Shown here piece by piece: positions 22,931-34,700 of a stretch of 64,000 bases of DNA. Positions within the stretch are counted from its first letter, which is position 1. Each line of letters opens with the position of its first letter. This DNA is from Collybia mongolica (Eukaryota > Basidiomycota > Agaricomycetes > Agaricales > Clitocybaceae): positions 62,001 to 126,000 of the forward strand of contig JAAXNY010000003.1 in assembly GCA_013420905.1 (NCBI GenBank), given 5' to 3'. The translations under genes and the position numbers were made by a program. The notes beneath the pieces are model-generated. The model searched no databases, had not been told where the DNA came from, and saw only the letters and a list, made by a program, of their open reading frames with translations.

Positions 22931-23845
22931 GCACCGTTCCTGGATATGATGTTATACATTGATATGCAGAACCGTTTGCAACACATGCCCTATCGGAAAA
23001 GTGGATCGCATCAGGAAAGAATTCCATGGATCTCTCACCACCCTCTAGATGTAAAAAGAGGAACTTACGTGGGCGAGATGTCCCGTTTAGCCACCCTGAG
23101 TAGTACATTTCAGAACTACCGGAACGCTATAGACTCGCTTCGTGCGCTCTATATACAGCGTGGCTATCCAGTGAAATTAGTATTGCAGTGGACTTCGGTC
23201 AATATGGCAGAACGATGGCAGAAACGTCTATCAGAGTCTAAGGGTTCTGGAGAGCTAGACAGTGTTCTGGTGCTTAAGTCTGAATTCAATACTGCTTGGA
23301 ATTACTTCTCTGCTCGAGAATTGGGTAACACAATCACGGATTTCTGGTCGTTATGGCTAAACCATAACCAGGCAGCTACGGAGGGGAATCGCTTACCCCC
23401 CATAGAGTTCCCACAATTATCTGGATCTTTGGGCAAGTTGGCCGATGGAGTCCCGGAGGCGTACACTGTGCGTCTTCAGGTCACTAACGGTACGACGACC
23501 TCAATACCAGATATACGGAAACTAGATATCCTAAAGCGCCGATGGATTGTCAGCCGCAAACGCACTCTCAATCTCTTCGACCTCGTAAATCTTTGGAAAA
23601 AGATTGTTATCGAACACTTAGACAAGGATGCAGCACGAAAGGCTGTACCCAATGAGCCCGTGGGTAACCCCCAGAATACGGTAGTAAGAACTATAAACCC
23701 CACTCCTAACATTGTGAACAGGGAACGGATCGAAACCATTCACACGCGCGAACGTGCGGACTCAGAGTTGGACCCCTTCGTCCTTGCTTGGAACCAAGGT
23801 TTTAGGCTCGGAGTGAACGCGGACCCTACTGGAGTAACTCTCTAA
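22931..23845 (+). pseudogene. 5'-truncated Penelope-like reverse transcriptase (thumb region onwards)
   Basis: About 300 codons are open, starting directly after a telomeric repeat. Near the beginning is MLYIDMQNRLQHMPYRKSG, then HHPLDVKRGTYVGEMSRLA, LSSTFQNYRNAIDSLRALY and QRGYP. In Penelope-like elements the region just after the RT catalytic core reads HPxxVKRG...R...SS...F...L...RGYP, so this looks like the C-terminal palm/thumb of such an enzyme. The catalytic YxDD core lies upstream and is missing. Known telomere-associated, endonuclease-deficient Penelope-like elements of basidiomycetes (Coprina) are 5'-truncated and capped with telomeric repeats in this way. I see no GIY-YIG endonuclease before the stop at 23845. 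It is a non-autonomous relic here, with family assignment from motif recall. Confidence 0.65.
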
Positions 23846-24351
23846 TCTGCGCCTTTGGTATCCCCAGAGGTGATGGCCTAGGAAACCGGTCGCAATGCAG
23901 CTCCTGTTGCACTTTATGGTCTGTGCTCAGCGAAAAGTGAAATAACTTTTGATGATCTTGTGGGCTAAGGCCCCACACCTGTCGCGGCTTACCCCGCGCA
24001 GTTGATCTCCTTTACGGAACGATTACCTCTTGATCTTTGGTATAAGTCTATCTATCTGAGGCGTAGCATGCTGGTGGATTCCGGCTGGTTACGAAAAGTA
24101 ATAGCGCCCAAGTTGATTGAGGTTGGGGACTGGGTTCCCCCTGTAAAATTGAACCTCGTTTAAAGATCTATTTCGTCTTAAGGGACGTCGCCTAGTAGCA
24201 ACTCCCCGCTTGAATCACTCTAAGTGTCAATTCTCGTAAGAACTCCTTGAAAAACTGTCTATTCTCCCAGTTTTTCCACTCACTACATACGTTTACCAGA
24301 AGCTCTGTTTAAAATCTGGGACATGTCGGTTTTAGATGGCCGTTGGAACAT
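23846..24351 (+). mobile_element. 3' untranslated part of the Penelope-like element
   Basis: GC-balanced sequence without reading frames but with self-complementary pieces (GTGGGCTAAGGCCCCAC near 23960, CGCGGCTTACCCCGCG near 23984). It ends at CGTTGGAACATCCTAACCCT, where telomeric repeats resume. This fits the element's structured 3' end joined to the chromosome through telomeric sequence. Confidence 0.5.
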
Positions 24352-24446
24352 CCTAACCCTAACGTACGTAGCTTCGACTTAACCGTCGAAACGACCAGCT
24401 AACGGTCTTTTATTTTAACGAATAATAGCCTAACCCTAACCGCTAA
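24352..24446. repeat. Telomeric tracts 3 and 4 around an 65-nt fragment
   Basis: CCTAACCCTAACG at 24352-24364 and CCTAACCCTAACCG at 24429-24442, enclosing a short stretch (24365-24428) with no recognisable content. Degenerate TAACC repeats continue to about 24460. Confidence 0.75.
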
Positions 24447-24913
24447 CCTTTAACCTTAAAGGCTAAGTAGCCGGGCCGATGGGGCCCGGCGCCTAAGTAT
24501 AGCGCGGCTAAAAAAAGATAAGATCCAGGCACGAGATCCATCTTCTTTATTGATCCGCGTCGGTGAATAGCTAACCGAAATTGATCCGCGTATCGGATAA
24601 ATACTAAGGTAGGGCGGGCCAACATGGACCGCGTTCCATGCGCGTTGAACGCGCATGCCAGCGCACACCCCCTCACATGGCGTAACATGTGTCTGAGGGG
24701 TTTACGCTGTGGTCGCTCGGAAAAACCGCGCGCGCGCCGTAACGGTGCGGCGGCGCGAGCGGAGAAACTGATTAAACATTAACAAACAGGCCTGATGAGT
24801 ACTTATACGAAACAGGTCGGGTGGGGGATTCCCCCAACCCTGTTGCTTGTTTGTAACGCAACTCATCGTACCAAAGTCACTCGCAACCTCGCTTCGCTCG
24901 GTTGCTCGTTCCT
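24447..24913 (+). mobile_element. Penelope-like element 3' repeat (pLTR-like) with hammerhead ribozyme
   Basis: A GC-rich segment with several inverted repeats (GCCGGGCCGATGGGGCCCGGC near 24470; GCGCGTTGAACGCGC near 24638). It then enters the conserved unit CACATGGCGTAACATG...GAGCGGAGAA...ACAAACAGGCCTGATGAG that is repeated at 43516-43700. It ends at CTCGTTCCTCC followed by telomeric repeats. Terminal repeats of Penelope-like elements are known to carry hammerhead ribozymes, which matches. Confidence 0.65.
24782..24854 (+). ncRNA. Hammerhead ribozyme, copy 1
   Basis: All parts of a type I hammerhead are visible. Stem I is ACAAACAGGC (24782-24791) pairing with GCTTGTTTGT (24845-24854), ten pairs including one G-U. 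The core is CTGATGA (24792-24798). Stem II is GTA/TAC with loop CTTA (24799-24808). Then comes GAAA (24809-24812). Stem III is CAG...GGGTGGGGG with CCCCCAACC...CTG and loop ATT (24813-24842, small internal mismatches). The cleavage triplet is GTT, so cutting is predicted after T24844. The short stem II is typical of retroelement-borne ribozymes. It should self-cleave the element's transcript. Confidence 0.88.
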
Positions 24914-25052
24914 CCCTAACCTAACCCTAACCGTGAGTACTTGTTTGCTTAATGCATCCGATCTACGTCAATCTGACATTGAACGAATTAGCTAACCCAA
25001 ACCCTAACCTAACCGTTAACCTAACCCTAACCGGTTAACCCAACCTAACCCG
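24914..25052. repeat. Telomeric tracts 5 and 6
   Basis: CCTAACCTAACCCTAACCG at 24914-24932 directly follows the conserved element end. A degenerate tract of TAACC/CCCTAACC units runs from 24992 to about 25050. Between them is a short AT-richer insert of unknown origin. Confidence 0.8.
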
Positions 25053-25575
25053 CCTGAGCCGGACCGGACCTTGATCCGATCACCGGCCCGACATGGACGG
25101 TTAAAGGCCACGTGCCCGGTCCGAAATGACCGCGACGTGTGAAAGGTTACTAATCATTACAGCTGACCGGAGTAATCCGTTCGGCTTTGTTCCCACAGGT
25201 TGTCAAGGTCGTTAATAGACGGTCGCCGATTGGTGCCCAACACACTGCCTTCGGGCAGAGTTAGTAAGCCCGCCTCGGCGATGTCGTGCTCTATTCCGAT
25301 CTGCCAGACGCTATGGAAGCGACTGCGCATCTGTCATGCGCGCAAATGGCCATTGGCCGCCTCTGACAGGTAGATGACTAAGTATCCCGACTTTAGCCTA
25401 ACTTCGGAACAAAGCTAAAGTCCGCAGCAACCCGTATACACCCTAAAACCGATCTGAAGAGTCTTAAAAGACGAAAGGATCCGACCGGTGGTCTCCTCCA
25501 TCGATCCTTATCGGTAAATTTCGCCTACTCAACTATATCCTCCAACAAAAACGCTTCGCGTTTTTGTTGTCGTCC
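25053..25575 (+). mobile_element. Second, different element 3' end joined to telomeric repeat
   Basis: About 520 bp without a reading frame but with several inverted repeats. It ends with a perfect 12-bp hairpin (25543-25554 with 25558-25569, loop TTC), then TCGTCCA and CCCTAACCCTAACC. Like the ribozyme-bearing element, it has a hairpin just upstream of the telomeric junction. I infer a 5'-truncated member of another Penelope-like subfamily; no protein-coding part remains to prove it. Confidence 0.4.
25543..25569 (+). other. Perfect terminal hairpin next to telomeric repeat
   Basis: CAACAAAAACGC pairs fully with GCGTTTTTGTTG around a TTC loop, six nucleotides before the CCCTAA tract. It could be the recognition structure at the 3' end of a retroelement RNA. 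Confidence 0.7.
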
Positions 25576-25593
25576 ACCCTAACCCTAACCTAA
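25576..25593. repeat. Telomeric tract 7, at the truncated helicase end
   Basis: CCCTAACCCTAACCTAAAG joins directly to the 3' end of the RecQ gene. It supplies that gene's apparent stop codon in reverse complement (GGTTAG). Confidence 0.9.
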
Positions 25594-28500
25594 AGTGTCT
25601 TTGCCAAAACAGAGACAGAATGAGCAGTTATTCTTGTACATTGCAAGTGCACGTTCAAAACTGTCAATATATTCACCATTGGATGCAACGCGTAGTGTCT
25701 TGCGTTTCTTTGACTGCGCGGTTGCAGCATCAAACGCACTGGTAGGAGGCATCACAGCACGTTTCCCAGAGCTGTGTAAAAACCGGTCATGACCGAAAAT
25801 AACATGTGCACAGTTGGGGATTCTAACCTTGTCACAGCTTCCATCCTACCAGTACCAGATTTGCATCGACTGCATTTATTGCCATCACTCGTATCAGGAC
25901 AGTACACCCCTTTTCCATCATTGAACAACGTGATCCTGTATCGAAAGCACTGTGCTGTTTGGAAGATGATCGTCCAAGCATCCATCTTCCCACTGAAATC
26001 AGTGACATTGGGGTCAATGGTGGGCATCTTTGGTTTACCAATTGGCAATACAAAGCACTGGGCTCGGGCTTGGTCTCTGCCAGCGCGTGACATCTCCTGG
26101 GTGAATCCAATCATTTCCTTGGGGTTTCCTACGTGAATTGTTGCTCGGACATGGGCATAATCATTTCCGGCGCCAAATGAAGATGTGCACACCATGACCT
26201 TTGCCTTGCCAGATATCCAGTCATTGTAAAAGAGCTGGCGGTCCTGATTTGAGGTATCCCGGTGTCCATTGTAAAAAGGGCATGACAACATCTGCGCAAG
26301 ACGTTTTCCCCAGTCGAGATAGGGCACAAATATCAACCCCCGATCACGTGGGCTGAAACTGGTTTCCAACTTTTCATAGAGTGTGACTGCACGCCGCATG
26401 TTAGCCAGTGCATCGCTTTCTGTGCTCTGGATGATGTACTCCAGCTCAGGTCTATCAGATGGAGTGCGGAAAACCTTGGAGTCTTCCATCATGCCAAACG
26501 TGTCCAACAGGCTGGCTTGTATGCAAGGGGGTACGGTTCCCGACAAGAGAACGAGCTGCATCGGAAACACCCTGAGCTCATGTAGATTCTGCAGAGATGT
26601 GCGGAAATCCTGGGCAGTGAGGGCGAGCTGTGCCTCATCAAACACCAACCGCACGACACGCTTTCGCATGTTGAGTTCCCCAATGGCCTTTTCCCATCCG
26701 CGCATACGGGCCTGATCGGCTGAAACAAGGACCAGATTGTGAGATCCATTCAATTGGGGTGAGTGTTTGGGCCCAAAGAGTTCATACCCAATCCCTATCT
26801 GATCTAGTTTGCGAACATAATCCATAATCAAAGATTTGAGCGGCAGAACCACAACCGTAACCCATCCGTCTTCGACCATTGGAGGGATCAGAGCAAGCAT
26901 TGTCTTTCCATAACCTGTGGCCATTATGGCACAAATGTCTGTGCGCAACTCGAGTGTTGCTCTGACCGCATCACGTTGAGTCTCGCTGCGCCATTCTGCC
27001 TTGGGGTTGCCACTTATCTTACGCAGAGCTTGGATACACTGTTCCTCACGTATGAACACTCCATGATTCTCTACCGAATCCCACGTCAAGTCTGAGCATG
27101 GACAAAAATAACACTAACCTTGTTTACCTTTTGGTTGACTGAAGAACGCCTTGTTTGTGGGAAAAGACACTTCCCGGCACGCCTCGTCCTCAATGTAGTC
27201 ACCACCTTCATCATGTCCAGCTATCACGTCGTCTTCTTCCATGTCGTCTTCATCCAGGACCCAATCAGGATGCCTAACCTTGGGGGAGCTGGGGGTCAGA
27301 GGCTGGACGTCGTCAACCAGCGTCACTTCTGGATCGTTTTCTTGAACGATTGGACCTGTGAACGCTAACCGGATTGTAGCCCTTGAGCGTTAGAATGATT
27401 AAATCAGAGTGCGAACCCTTTCCACTCACGAGAGGCCGGTCGGTGTGTGACAGGGCTTACAAATGCTGCCTTCTGCTGCATTGCATTCATGGTTTGCTCC
27501 ACGGAACTCGTTATGTGCTCTTCAAGGATCGGTTGGAGTCTTTTGACAATGGCTTGTGCGAGAGAGTCGTGAGCGTCCGTCTGGCTCTTTAGGGACCTGG
27601 GTATCAACCCGGATGTCACCAAGGCCGGGAACCTCGACGCACGCACTTGCGTGTACGGCAGCAAAAGTCCACCTGGAACAGTTTTGCACTCGACTTGCCA
27701 TTCCGTGCTTGCATCCAAATAGAGGGGTAGCACGTCCTCAGCCGCGCCAGCCAGGGTTTCAGCACTGACGCCATATATTCTGTTTTCCGTTTTACGAGAG
27801 TGGGATGACTGCAGAGCCTCGATGGTTTCAGAATCGTCATCCTGGAGGAGATCAGACATCTTGGAACACATCTTGCGCCTCCAGGCAGCACTAATATGCC
27901 GCCATGCCTGGACTCCAAAGGAATAGCCTAGAGCCTCTTGGGTATAACGCTTCAGGACGTTGGTTATGTCCGTGGTCACAAATAACTTTCCATTGTTCAC
28001 AAAGAGGCTGTTGGAATAGAGTGCCTGGATGGTCGGATCATCTCGATAGCACTGAAGGACCGCCAGTTCTGCAAACGGGCGTGCGAGGGCAAGATCTTGA
28101 ATAACAAGGTCGGACGTGACTGCATCAAGAGCATGAGGGATAAGCTTATCCTGTCCTGTGATCGCACTGCCTTTGTGGTACGTAACCAGTATGGACAGGT
28201 ATTGTCCAAAGGCAAGCAGGTTGCGGGTGCTGGCGGTTGGTATGTTTCTGTACGACATCGCGGTAACCTCTGTAACACGACCGGGGGACCCGCCCAGCAG
28301 CTCGGCACGGACAATCAGCAGCGCATGGAATCGGGAATAATGAAAGAGCCACTCGCGGAACCTGGCCTTGTTCCAGATGGGCATGCCAGTCAGTGGATCG
28401 GCGCCAACAACAAACCTTTCCCTGAGAGGCACGCTGTCCAACACACATCTAATCATTGTGTCCTGTTCCCGATGAAACGGATTTCGACTATCCGAGATAA

Positions 28501-30553
28501 ATGAATAGCCAACAGTGCGATTCGTGAGATCGTCAGCGAGCATATTATATCCAACATGCAGATCGAGTCCCATGAGCAAGTCCTGTTCCCATATCCTTAC
28601 AATGTCATTCTCCATCATCACAAACATCTCGCACAATGCAGCAAACTCAATGCGGTGGCCTTCGTAGAGCATCACGCGGAAATGGTCACGGTCAAGCCAC
28701 CATACCCTGGGCAGCCCATGTTCGGCATAGGCAATAGCAGACGCACGGTGTTGAAGAGAGCGGATCGAGTTGAAAGTGGAATCTTGGTTTTCGGTGTACC
28801 ACGGTTGGAGGACAGACGCTTGCTCCAGATATTCCTGGTCGTTCTTCCTGTCCGTTTTTCGTTCAATCTCAACCATGTACACCATCCGCATATCGTACTG
28901 AAGTTTAGCAAGTATGCCGGTGGTATATTTGGGGTGTGCAAATGACCCGTCATCGGAAAGCATAGTGAGTGCGACACTGACGATAGTTGGATCAGGGAAT
29001 GGAATTGCTGGTGTCCTCGCCCAACACACAGTCCACAAGCCAAGGAGAACGTAAAACACCTTGTATGGGAGACTGTCCACGTCGTTGGTGAATATGCGAT
29101 CTCGGATCTTCTGCAGGTTGCTGACCACCTTGGCTGGCAAGTCAAACTCGAGATCGCCGTCGTTCCGCAACAGCATGGCCAAGAGCTTGATGACCGGTTG
29201 AGCGTACTCATGCATGCGAAGTTCGTGTTCCTGATGCTTGTGAAACGGCTCATGATTTAAACCCCTGGATATTGGGGGGGGTGGAGGAGGAATGTAAGGA
29301 CTGACCATGATCGAAAAACATTAAATACACTCACTTTGTGGGCTCTGGGGTGTTGATCCGCTGCAACAAAAGTTCGGGCATGATATTGAGGATGTCCGTG
29401 GATGCAGCAAAAAGCGTGTGCACGGCTTTGGCAAGCCCGGGAAACTCGGACTCACGAACGGTTGCTACAAGGCTGCGGAGGCGAGAAACATCTTTGTCCT
29501 TGACAAGCTCATGCCACTGGGTGGTGCGCAGCCATGGGCTGACGGATCGAGCATCGAGCGCGCTCTCCGTGTTTATTTCGCGGGCGCCGGCATCAAGTTC
29601 TTCCCGCAACGTCTGCACAATACTGGTGGTGGGCCGAGTGGGGTTCTTAGCCCTGAGAAAGATGGGGAAATAGGTCTTGTGAGATCCTCGATCAAGTTGC
29701 TGTATATTGACCGCGGGCCAGGAAGACGGGATAGAGACGTTGGTGTGACGGCGGCGATGATGCGCAGTAATCGTGCCAAGTGTGCCATAGCACTTTTTGC
29801 ATTGGACACATTGATATCCGGTGTATACCCTTAGGCCGTCGATCTCATCAACCGGTTCCAGCTGGATAGTGGGAAACGCAGATGGAATATGCAATTCGGA
29901 ACAGACCTTATCAACCATGTCAGAGTCGACACGGAATCCACTCGACTTGTGGACCGTGACCATATGTGTTCTGGCCTGACTGGGGATAACAGCAACTTGA
30001 CACGAGAGACATATCAACAAGGACAACTCTCGATTGAAAGCTAACCCAATCCCTCCAAGCTCAGGATGTAGATACAACTGACTATAAGAACACACACGGG
30101 GCGCGTTTTAGCTAACCAAACTCACCCCAGATGTAGTGGGTTTCTGACAAGCAAGAGTCGCCGACGCACTTGTAACCGCTGGTGGCTACAGACATATGCA
30201 TGTAAGTTTAGTACATGATCACTGTAAACGTTGAGGCAACCCACCGGGTTGGATTCCAATGCCAATGCATCTGGGTTAGCAGTCAGATCGATACACGCAG
30301 ACTTGGGATTAGTGACACGAGAAAGGTGCGACCTGATCGCAGTAGTGGTCTTGAACAGGATTGGGCAGTCAGGGGATTGACAGTCACAATGGAAACAACC
30401 ATCCGGTTGGCGTTCGAACGTTATCGACCGGGCTCCAGATGTGAGGGTTATCTGGGGTTGGCATCGGCGAACATGAACATCACGTGCGCTGCGCGCGTTG
30501 ATGATCAAACCGTCGAATGACTCGCCACAGTGAGTGCATGTGACTGAGGACAT
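25585..30553 (-). CDS. Telomere-linked RecQ helicase with N-terminal zinc fingers, 3' end truncated by telomeric repeat
   Basis: Six introns join in frame (donors near 30122, 29334, 27427, 27112 and 25828 and partners), giving about 1,500 residues from MSSVTCTHCGES. N-terminal CxxC/HxxxH fingers include CLSCQVAVIPSQARTHMVTVH and YQCVQCKKCYGTL...HHRRRH, as in DUF3505-like fungal proteins. Then come a ~600-residue region of unknown fold, an acidic linker (DEDDMEEDD) and a RecQ core with Walker A ATGYGKT, DEAQ in place of DEAH, LSGTVP, and QEMSRAGRDQ (motif VI). A cysteine cluster (CPDTSDGNKCSRC) follows. After the last intron the frame passes KKRKTLRVAS and NNCSFCLCFGKD, then stops inside the telomeric repeat. 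Such genes sit at chromosome ends in many fungi (TLH/tlh type). Unwinding at telomeres or in recombination is inferred from the family. Transcription runs towards the former telomere. Confidence 0.85.
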
Positions 30554-31758
30554 GATTATGTAATGACCTAAAGGCAAGTGTGCGCTTGGAAATTTGAGAA
30601 ACCAAACAGTTCAAGTCTCGTCTCCCCAAAAGAAAGCGCGCGCTTTATATACCGTTGCACCAAAAACCCTTGGCGCTTATGCATGTTCACGTCTCTATAC
30701 ATGTGATCTTGATGGGTAAAGGATGCCATGGCCAGAAAAAAAATGGCAACGATCAAAAAAACTGTGCGTGTAACCCCTCCTCATCATACGACAACCACCA
30801 CTAACCACACATCTCCACATCTCTGTTAACGTTCGCAGTGGACAAGTTTTTTGTATGATGGGTTAGGGGTTTACCCTTCCAGCGCGAGAGGTGGAGAGAA
30901 AGAGAGAGGCGTAGGAAATAAAAAATTAAACTCAAAAAAAGCCAAGTGATAAAATTTAACGAGTCATACACTGACGCAATGTGCAAGGCTCCCGGCACGG
31001 ATCTTAACCTCTCAGAAGGCCAGAGCACAGCGAGTCGGCAACAAGAGTTGGCCCAAATCTCGTAACACACATCTGCAGATGACTAAACCGTCCTTATCGA
31101 CGGTGGCATTGACAATTACGTCATAAGACACCCAGACGCGACTCAGACCAGGCGCACAACAGGTGGACTGTGCGACAAGATTAACACAAACCAATACCGG
31201 CGGTGGCGGTTGGGGGGAGATTAGACGGATCGCGAGGGTTAAATGTCTGGAAAATGTAGATACTGTGCATGGTCAAAACGTACACTCAAGCCAATCATAG
31301 TCGGGGCGGTCTATATGTACTGTATCACATGTATATAGTGTTTTGCACAACAGTCTATGTGCGTGCGTGCACAGAGTATTCCTAACCCATATGAAAGATA
31401 GATGTAAAGTGTGGAAAAGCGATAACCCTCAACGCCATCCTGATTGCACGAAATCCATTGGTTGTAACTCTAAGTGTGCATGTGGCTCAACCGTATACGC
31501 TTGGCAGGCTCCCCGCTGTCTGTGTCTAGCCCTGCCGTCTCACGATCTCGTTTGACTGACGGAACAAGGGGCTCTGAAGAGTACAATCAACGTCAAGGTC
31601 ATTTATTTTTGTTGTTTAGGGTTTCCACACACCGTCAAGGGCCATAGGCTCGCATTGGGCTCTGGCGTGCGTCGACTCCTTGTCATGCGATCCACCATCA
31701 GATGCAGGTTGATCTGTGTCTTACATATTAGTATTAAATCCAAATGCTTTTGGTTAGA
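30554..31758. other. Intergenic region, promoter side of the RecQ gene
   Basis: About 1.2 kb without a supported gene. It contains CT/GA-rich and A-rich stretches near 30895-30960 and the end flank of the first ParB-like gene. The RecQ gene's promoter should lie between 30560 and about 31000. A TATATA-like stretch is present at 30645. Confidence 0.4.
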
Positions 31759-34700
31759 TCAAGCACCTGACTCTAACGCAGTATTCGTCTCGTCTGTTGC
31801 ATGTTGCTTATCTGTGTCATCTACTGAACCACGATTTGAACCGACGATGTAGAGCATGACCATAGACAAACTCACCATGTTCATCAGCATCTGGACCGAA
31901 TTCATCCAACCCCAAAATGTTAAAACCGACCATGGACTAAATTGACAATGTGTTCACCTTGAATCGAGTCCTGAGTTTGATACCCATTGTCTACATAGGT
32001 GTCAATGTCATCGTTTTCTTCCATGTCCACATCGTGCTCGGCATCTTCTAAACCAGGATGTCAGACTAAGCCTCTCATGCAAACAACACACTCACCATCC
32101 GTCCCGGCCTCCAGTTCGCGGCTCTCTTTCTGGTCTTCCAAGTTGTCTGAATCTCCTATTTTTACCATCAGGACACAACCCCAAAGTAAACCCTAAAAGG
32201 GAGTTTACCTCGAGATCCAGAAGGTTCCTGATCTGACTCGGGCTCGTCGTCGTCATCTAGGATATAATGTAAGAGGCAAACACGGTCAGATCAATTAGGT
32301 TACTAACATGAGGATGGGGCCACGTGTCCATTGTCCGTCTCTCGGGGATCATCTGTATGCCCCTCAACCATACCCATAACTGCCAACAGATGTGTTTTAG
32401 AGTCACTAACCCACTAAACCCAGAGTACAACGACTGACCTTGGTCTTCAGACGAACCTTGGTCATGGGCACCTGCATTGGATGACGCTAGACAATGTTTA
32501 GCAATTACTGCAAGTGTCAATTAGATATAATACAGCACGTACTTGCATCTTGACTTGTGCCAAGCGAATCTAATACTATGGTTTGATCCAACACACGCAC
32601 TTATTTGCAAATATCAGAGCGTTATATATTCCACTGGAAAACGCATGGCTTACCTCGTGCTCCGGGGAGACGGCCCACTATGTCCAAGATTGACATATGT
32701 CTGCATCAGCTGGGTTACATTGTAGAGTGGGTTAGGGGAAACGTACATGGCCTGCGTGGATCTGGATGGGGTCGGGGTCGAGGTCGAGGCTGCGGGACAG
32801 GACTAGAATCTGCTCGGGATGTTAGCACAGACCATGGTCCAAACTAACACTTACCATCATCAATGTAGATCGGCCGCACGGTGACAGCCTTGGTTGGAGT
32901 CTTTGGTGGTGGAAAAGTGGAGACAACTATTGACGGTGATTAGAGAGTTCAACTAAACCCCATAGTCAACGCCTACACGCACCTTTTTGCGACGACTTGG
33001 CTGGGATTCGTCCATCCCCACTTGAGCGCGCTTGTTGGACCAACTTGTGTTCGTTTAGTGCATTGACCTCATCTTGCCGGACAAGATCCCCCTTCATTCG
33101 TTTATAGGCATTGACATCAGGTGCAGGTTGGTTGTCCATGAGTTTTTCAACCTCCCTGTACGAATAAAATGCCGCGAGGTCGGATGCATCGCCCTTGTCA
33201 GGCAAGGTTGGCACACCGAGTTGGAGTAAAACATCCTCAATCTCCTCGTCAGAGACATGCGAGTCGATCGCAATCCCTGAATCGTCTGCATCGAGATCGA
33301 TGGCCTGCGTGGTGCGGATATAATGCTTGACAATCTCCTACACAAAAAGAGATCAGACTGGGGGTTTAAAACGCGTATAAACATTTTTGGTATTAGACTT
33401 GCCTTGCAGAGAACATCGGCGGCAGAATGTACCTGAGGGGGGAGGTTTATATGGGGTCCTTCACTACTACCATCTGGGATCAGTGTCGAGTTGTCGCGTG
33501 CCAACGCCAATATAATGTGACGGAGTGCGGCCGTCGTATTGCGCTTGAGGGTATCGATAGTGGTTGAGAGCACATATGAGGCGATGGCATCTTCGTTGGT
33601 GCCCACATCACTGTCATCCTTGGATGGCTTCGGCATGTTGTACCACGTTCCCTTGGTGCTGCCTTGCAAAGCAGTTTTGATGTCGTTGTGATAGAAATCA
33701 TATGCGCGCGCATAGCAACCCCCCTCTCTAAGTGCCGGGGCCCAAACATCCTGTACCAGGCTTAGCGTTTTAAGGAACGCTTTAATCGCCTTGGTCCGGC
33801 AAGATGAAGTGATGGCAATTTTACCCGTCTTCAGCGTTTCAAACGTAGCATGGAAAATGGGCATAGTTGTTGCCTTGCACATATTGGAGATCATCGGACC
33901 ATCCTACTGATGTTACAGAGCGCTCGGAGTCGGGCGTCCCCAGTCCCCAGACTGGCAGGATACACAGAGTTCTCATTGAGCATGATGGTGCCAAGCAGCT
34001 TCCTGAGTGGATTGTGAAGCGCGTTTCCTGCTGTAGACACAGTTACCTGTCCATAGTCAATCACAAGCTTGGGGCTGAAGGCTTGGTGGATGATGCCAGC
34101 CACAGTGACGCGCACACCAAGGAACTCGGACAGCGCTTTGTGGTACTGCCGAATGTCCCGAAAGTGCGAGACGAGCACGTCACTGGTGGCGCGCGCCCGA
34201 CTGCCTATGTGTAGGGTGAGCGACATTGCATACAATGGTTCAACCATCGTGAACATCTAAAACGTTTTGTAAGCTTGGTCCATGTCCAAACCTAACGTGC
34301 TTACCCAGATGTAACCATCCCGGACGTTGTGGACGGAGCGGCCGAGCGAGATGAGCATCTCGGGCATGATCAACGGCATCCGGTATCTGTCGTAGAACAA
34401 TCCAACTGACAGATCATTAAAGAGGCGCCCTTCGAGGATCCAACGCATCTTCTCAGCAATTGCTCCAGTAATTGTGCCGGCTGTCGGATTAGCTTTCCAG
34501 ACCCTGTTGCTGACCTCGGTTGTCCACACCAACACTGCATTGTACAGATTCTGGCTGTATGCATGAAATTCTCGGTCCCATGCATCAGTATTCGACTCCA
34601 CAGGCGACCCGAAATTGTTCATGAGGGACCCAAAATGATCATGGTAAAGGTCCTCGCACATGTCAATAAAATGCCGATCCAGCACCCGCAGGTTCTGCTC

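Noticed and set aside
25053..25575. Structured RNA gene such as an rRNA or snoRNA cluster
   Set aside because: It has inverted repeats but no recognisable rRNA, tRNA or snoRNA boxes; its position between telomeric tracts fits a retroelement end better.
22819..25593. Head-to-head telomere fusion of two chromosomes
   Set aside because: Fusion would give CCCTAA meeting TTAGGG; every tract here is CCCTAA on the plus strand.
25752..25840. End of the RecQ frame at 25752 as the true stop
   Set aside because: A GTTAGA...ACACAG intron (56 nt) splices past it in phase to a cysteine-rich exon that matches the expected style of the protein, so the stop at 25752 lies beyond the exon end.
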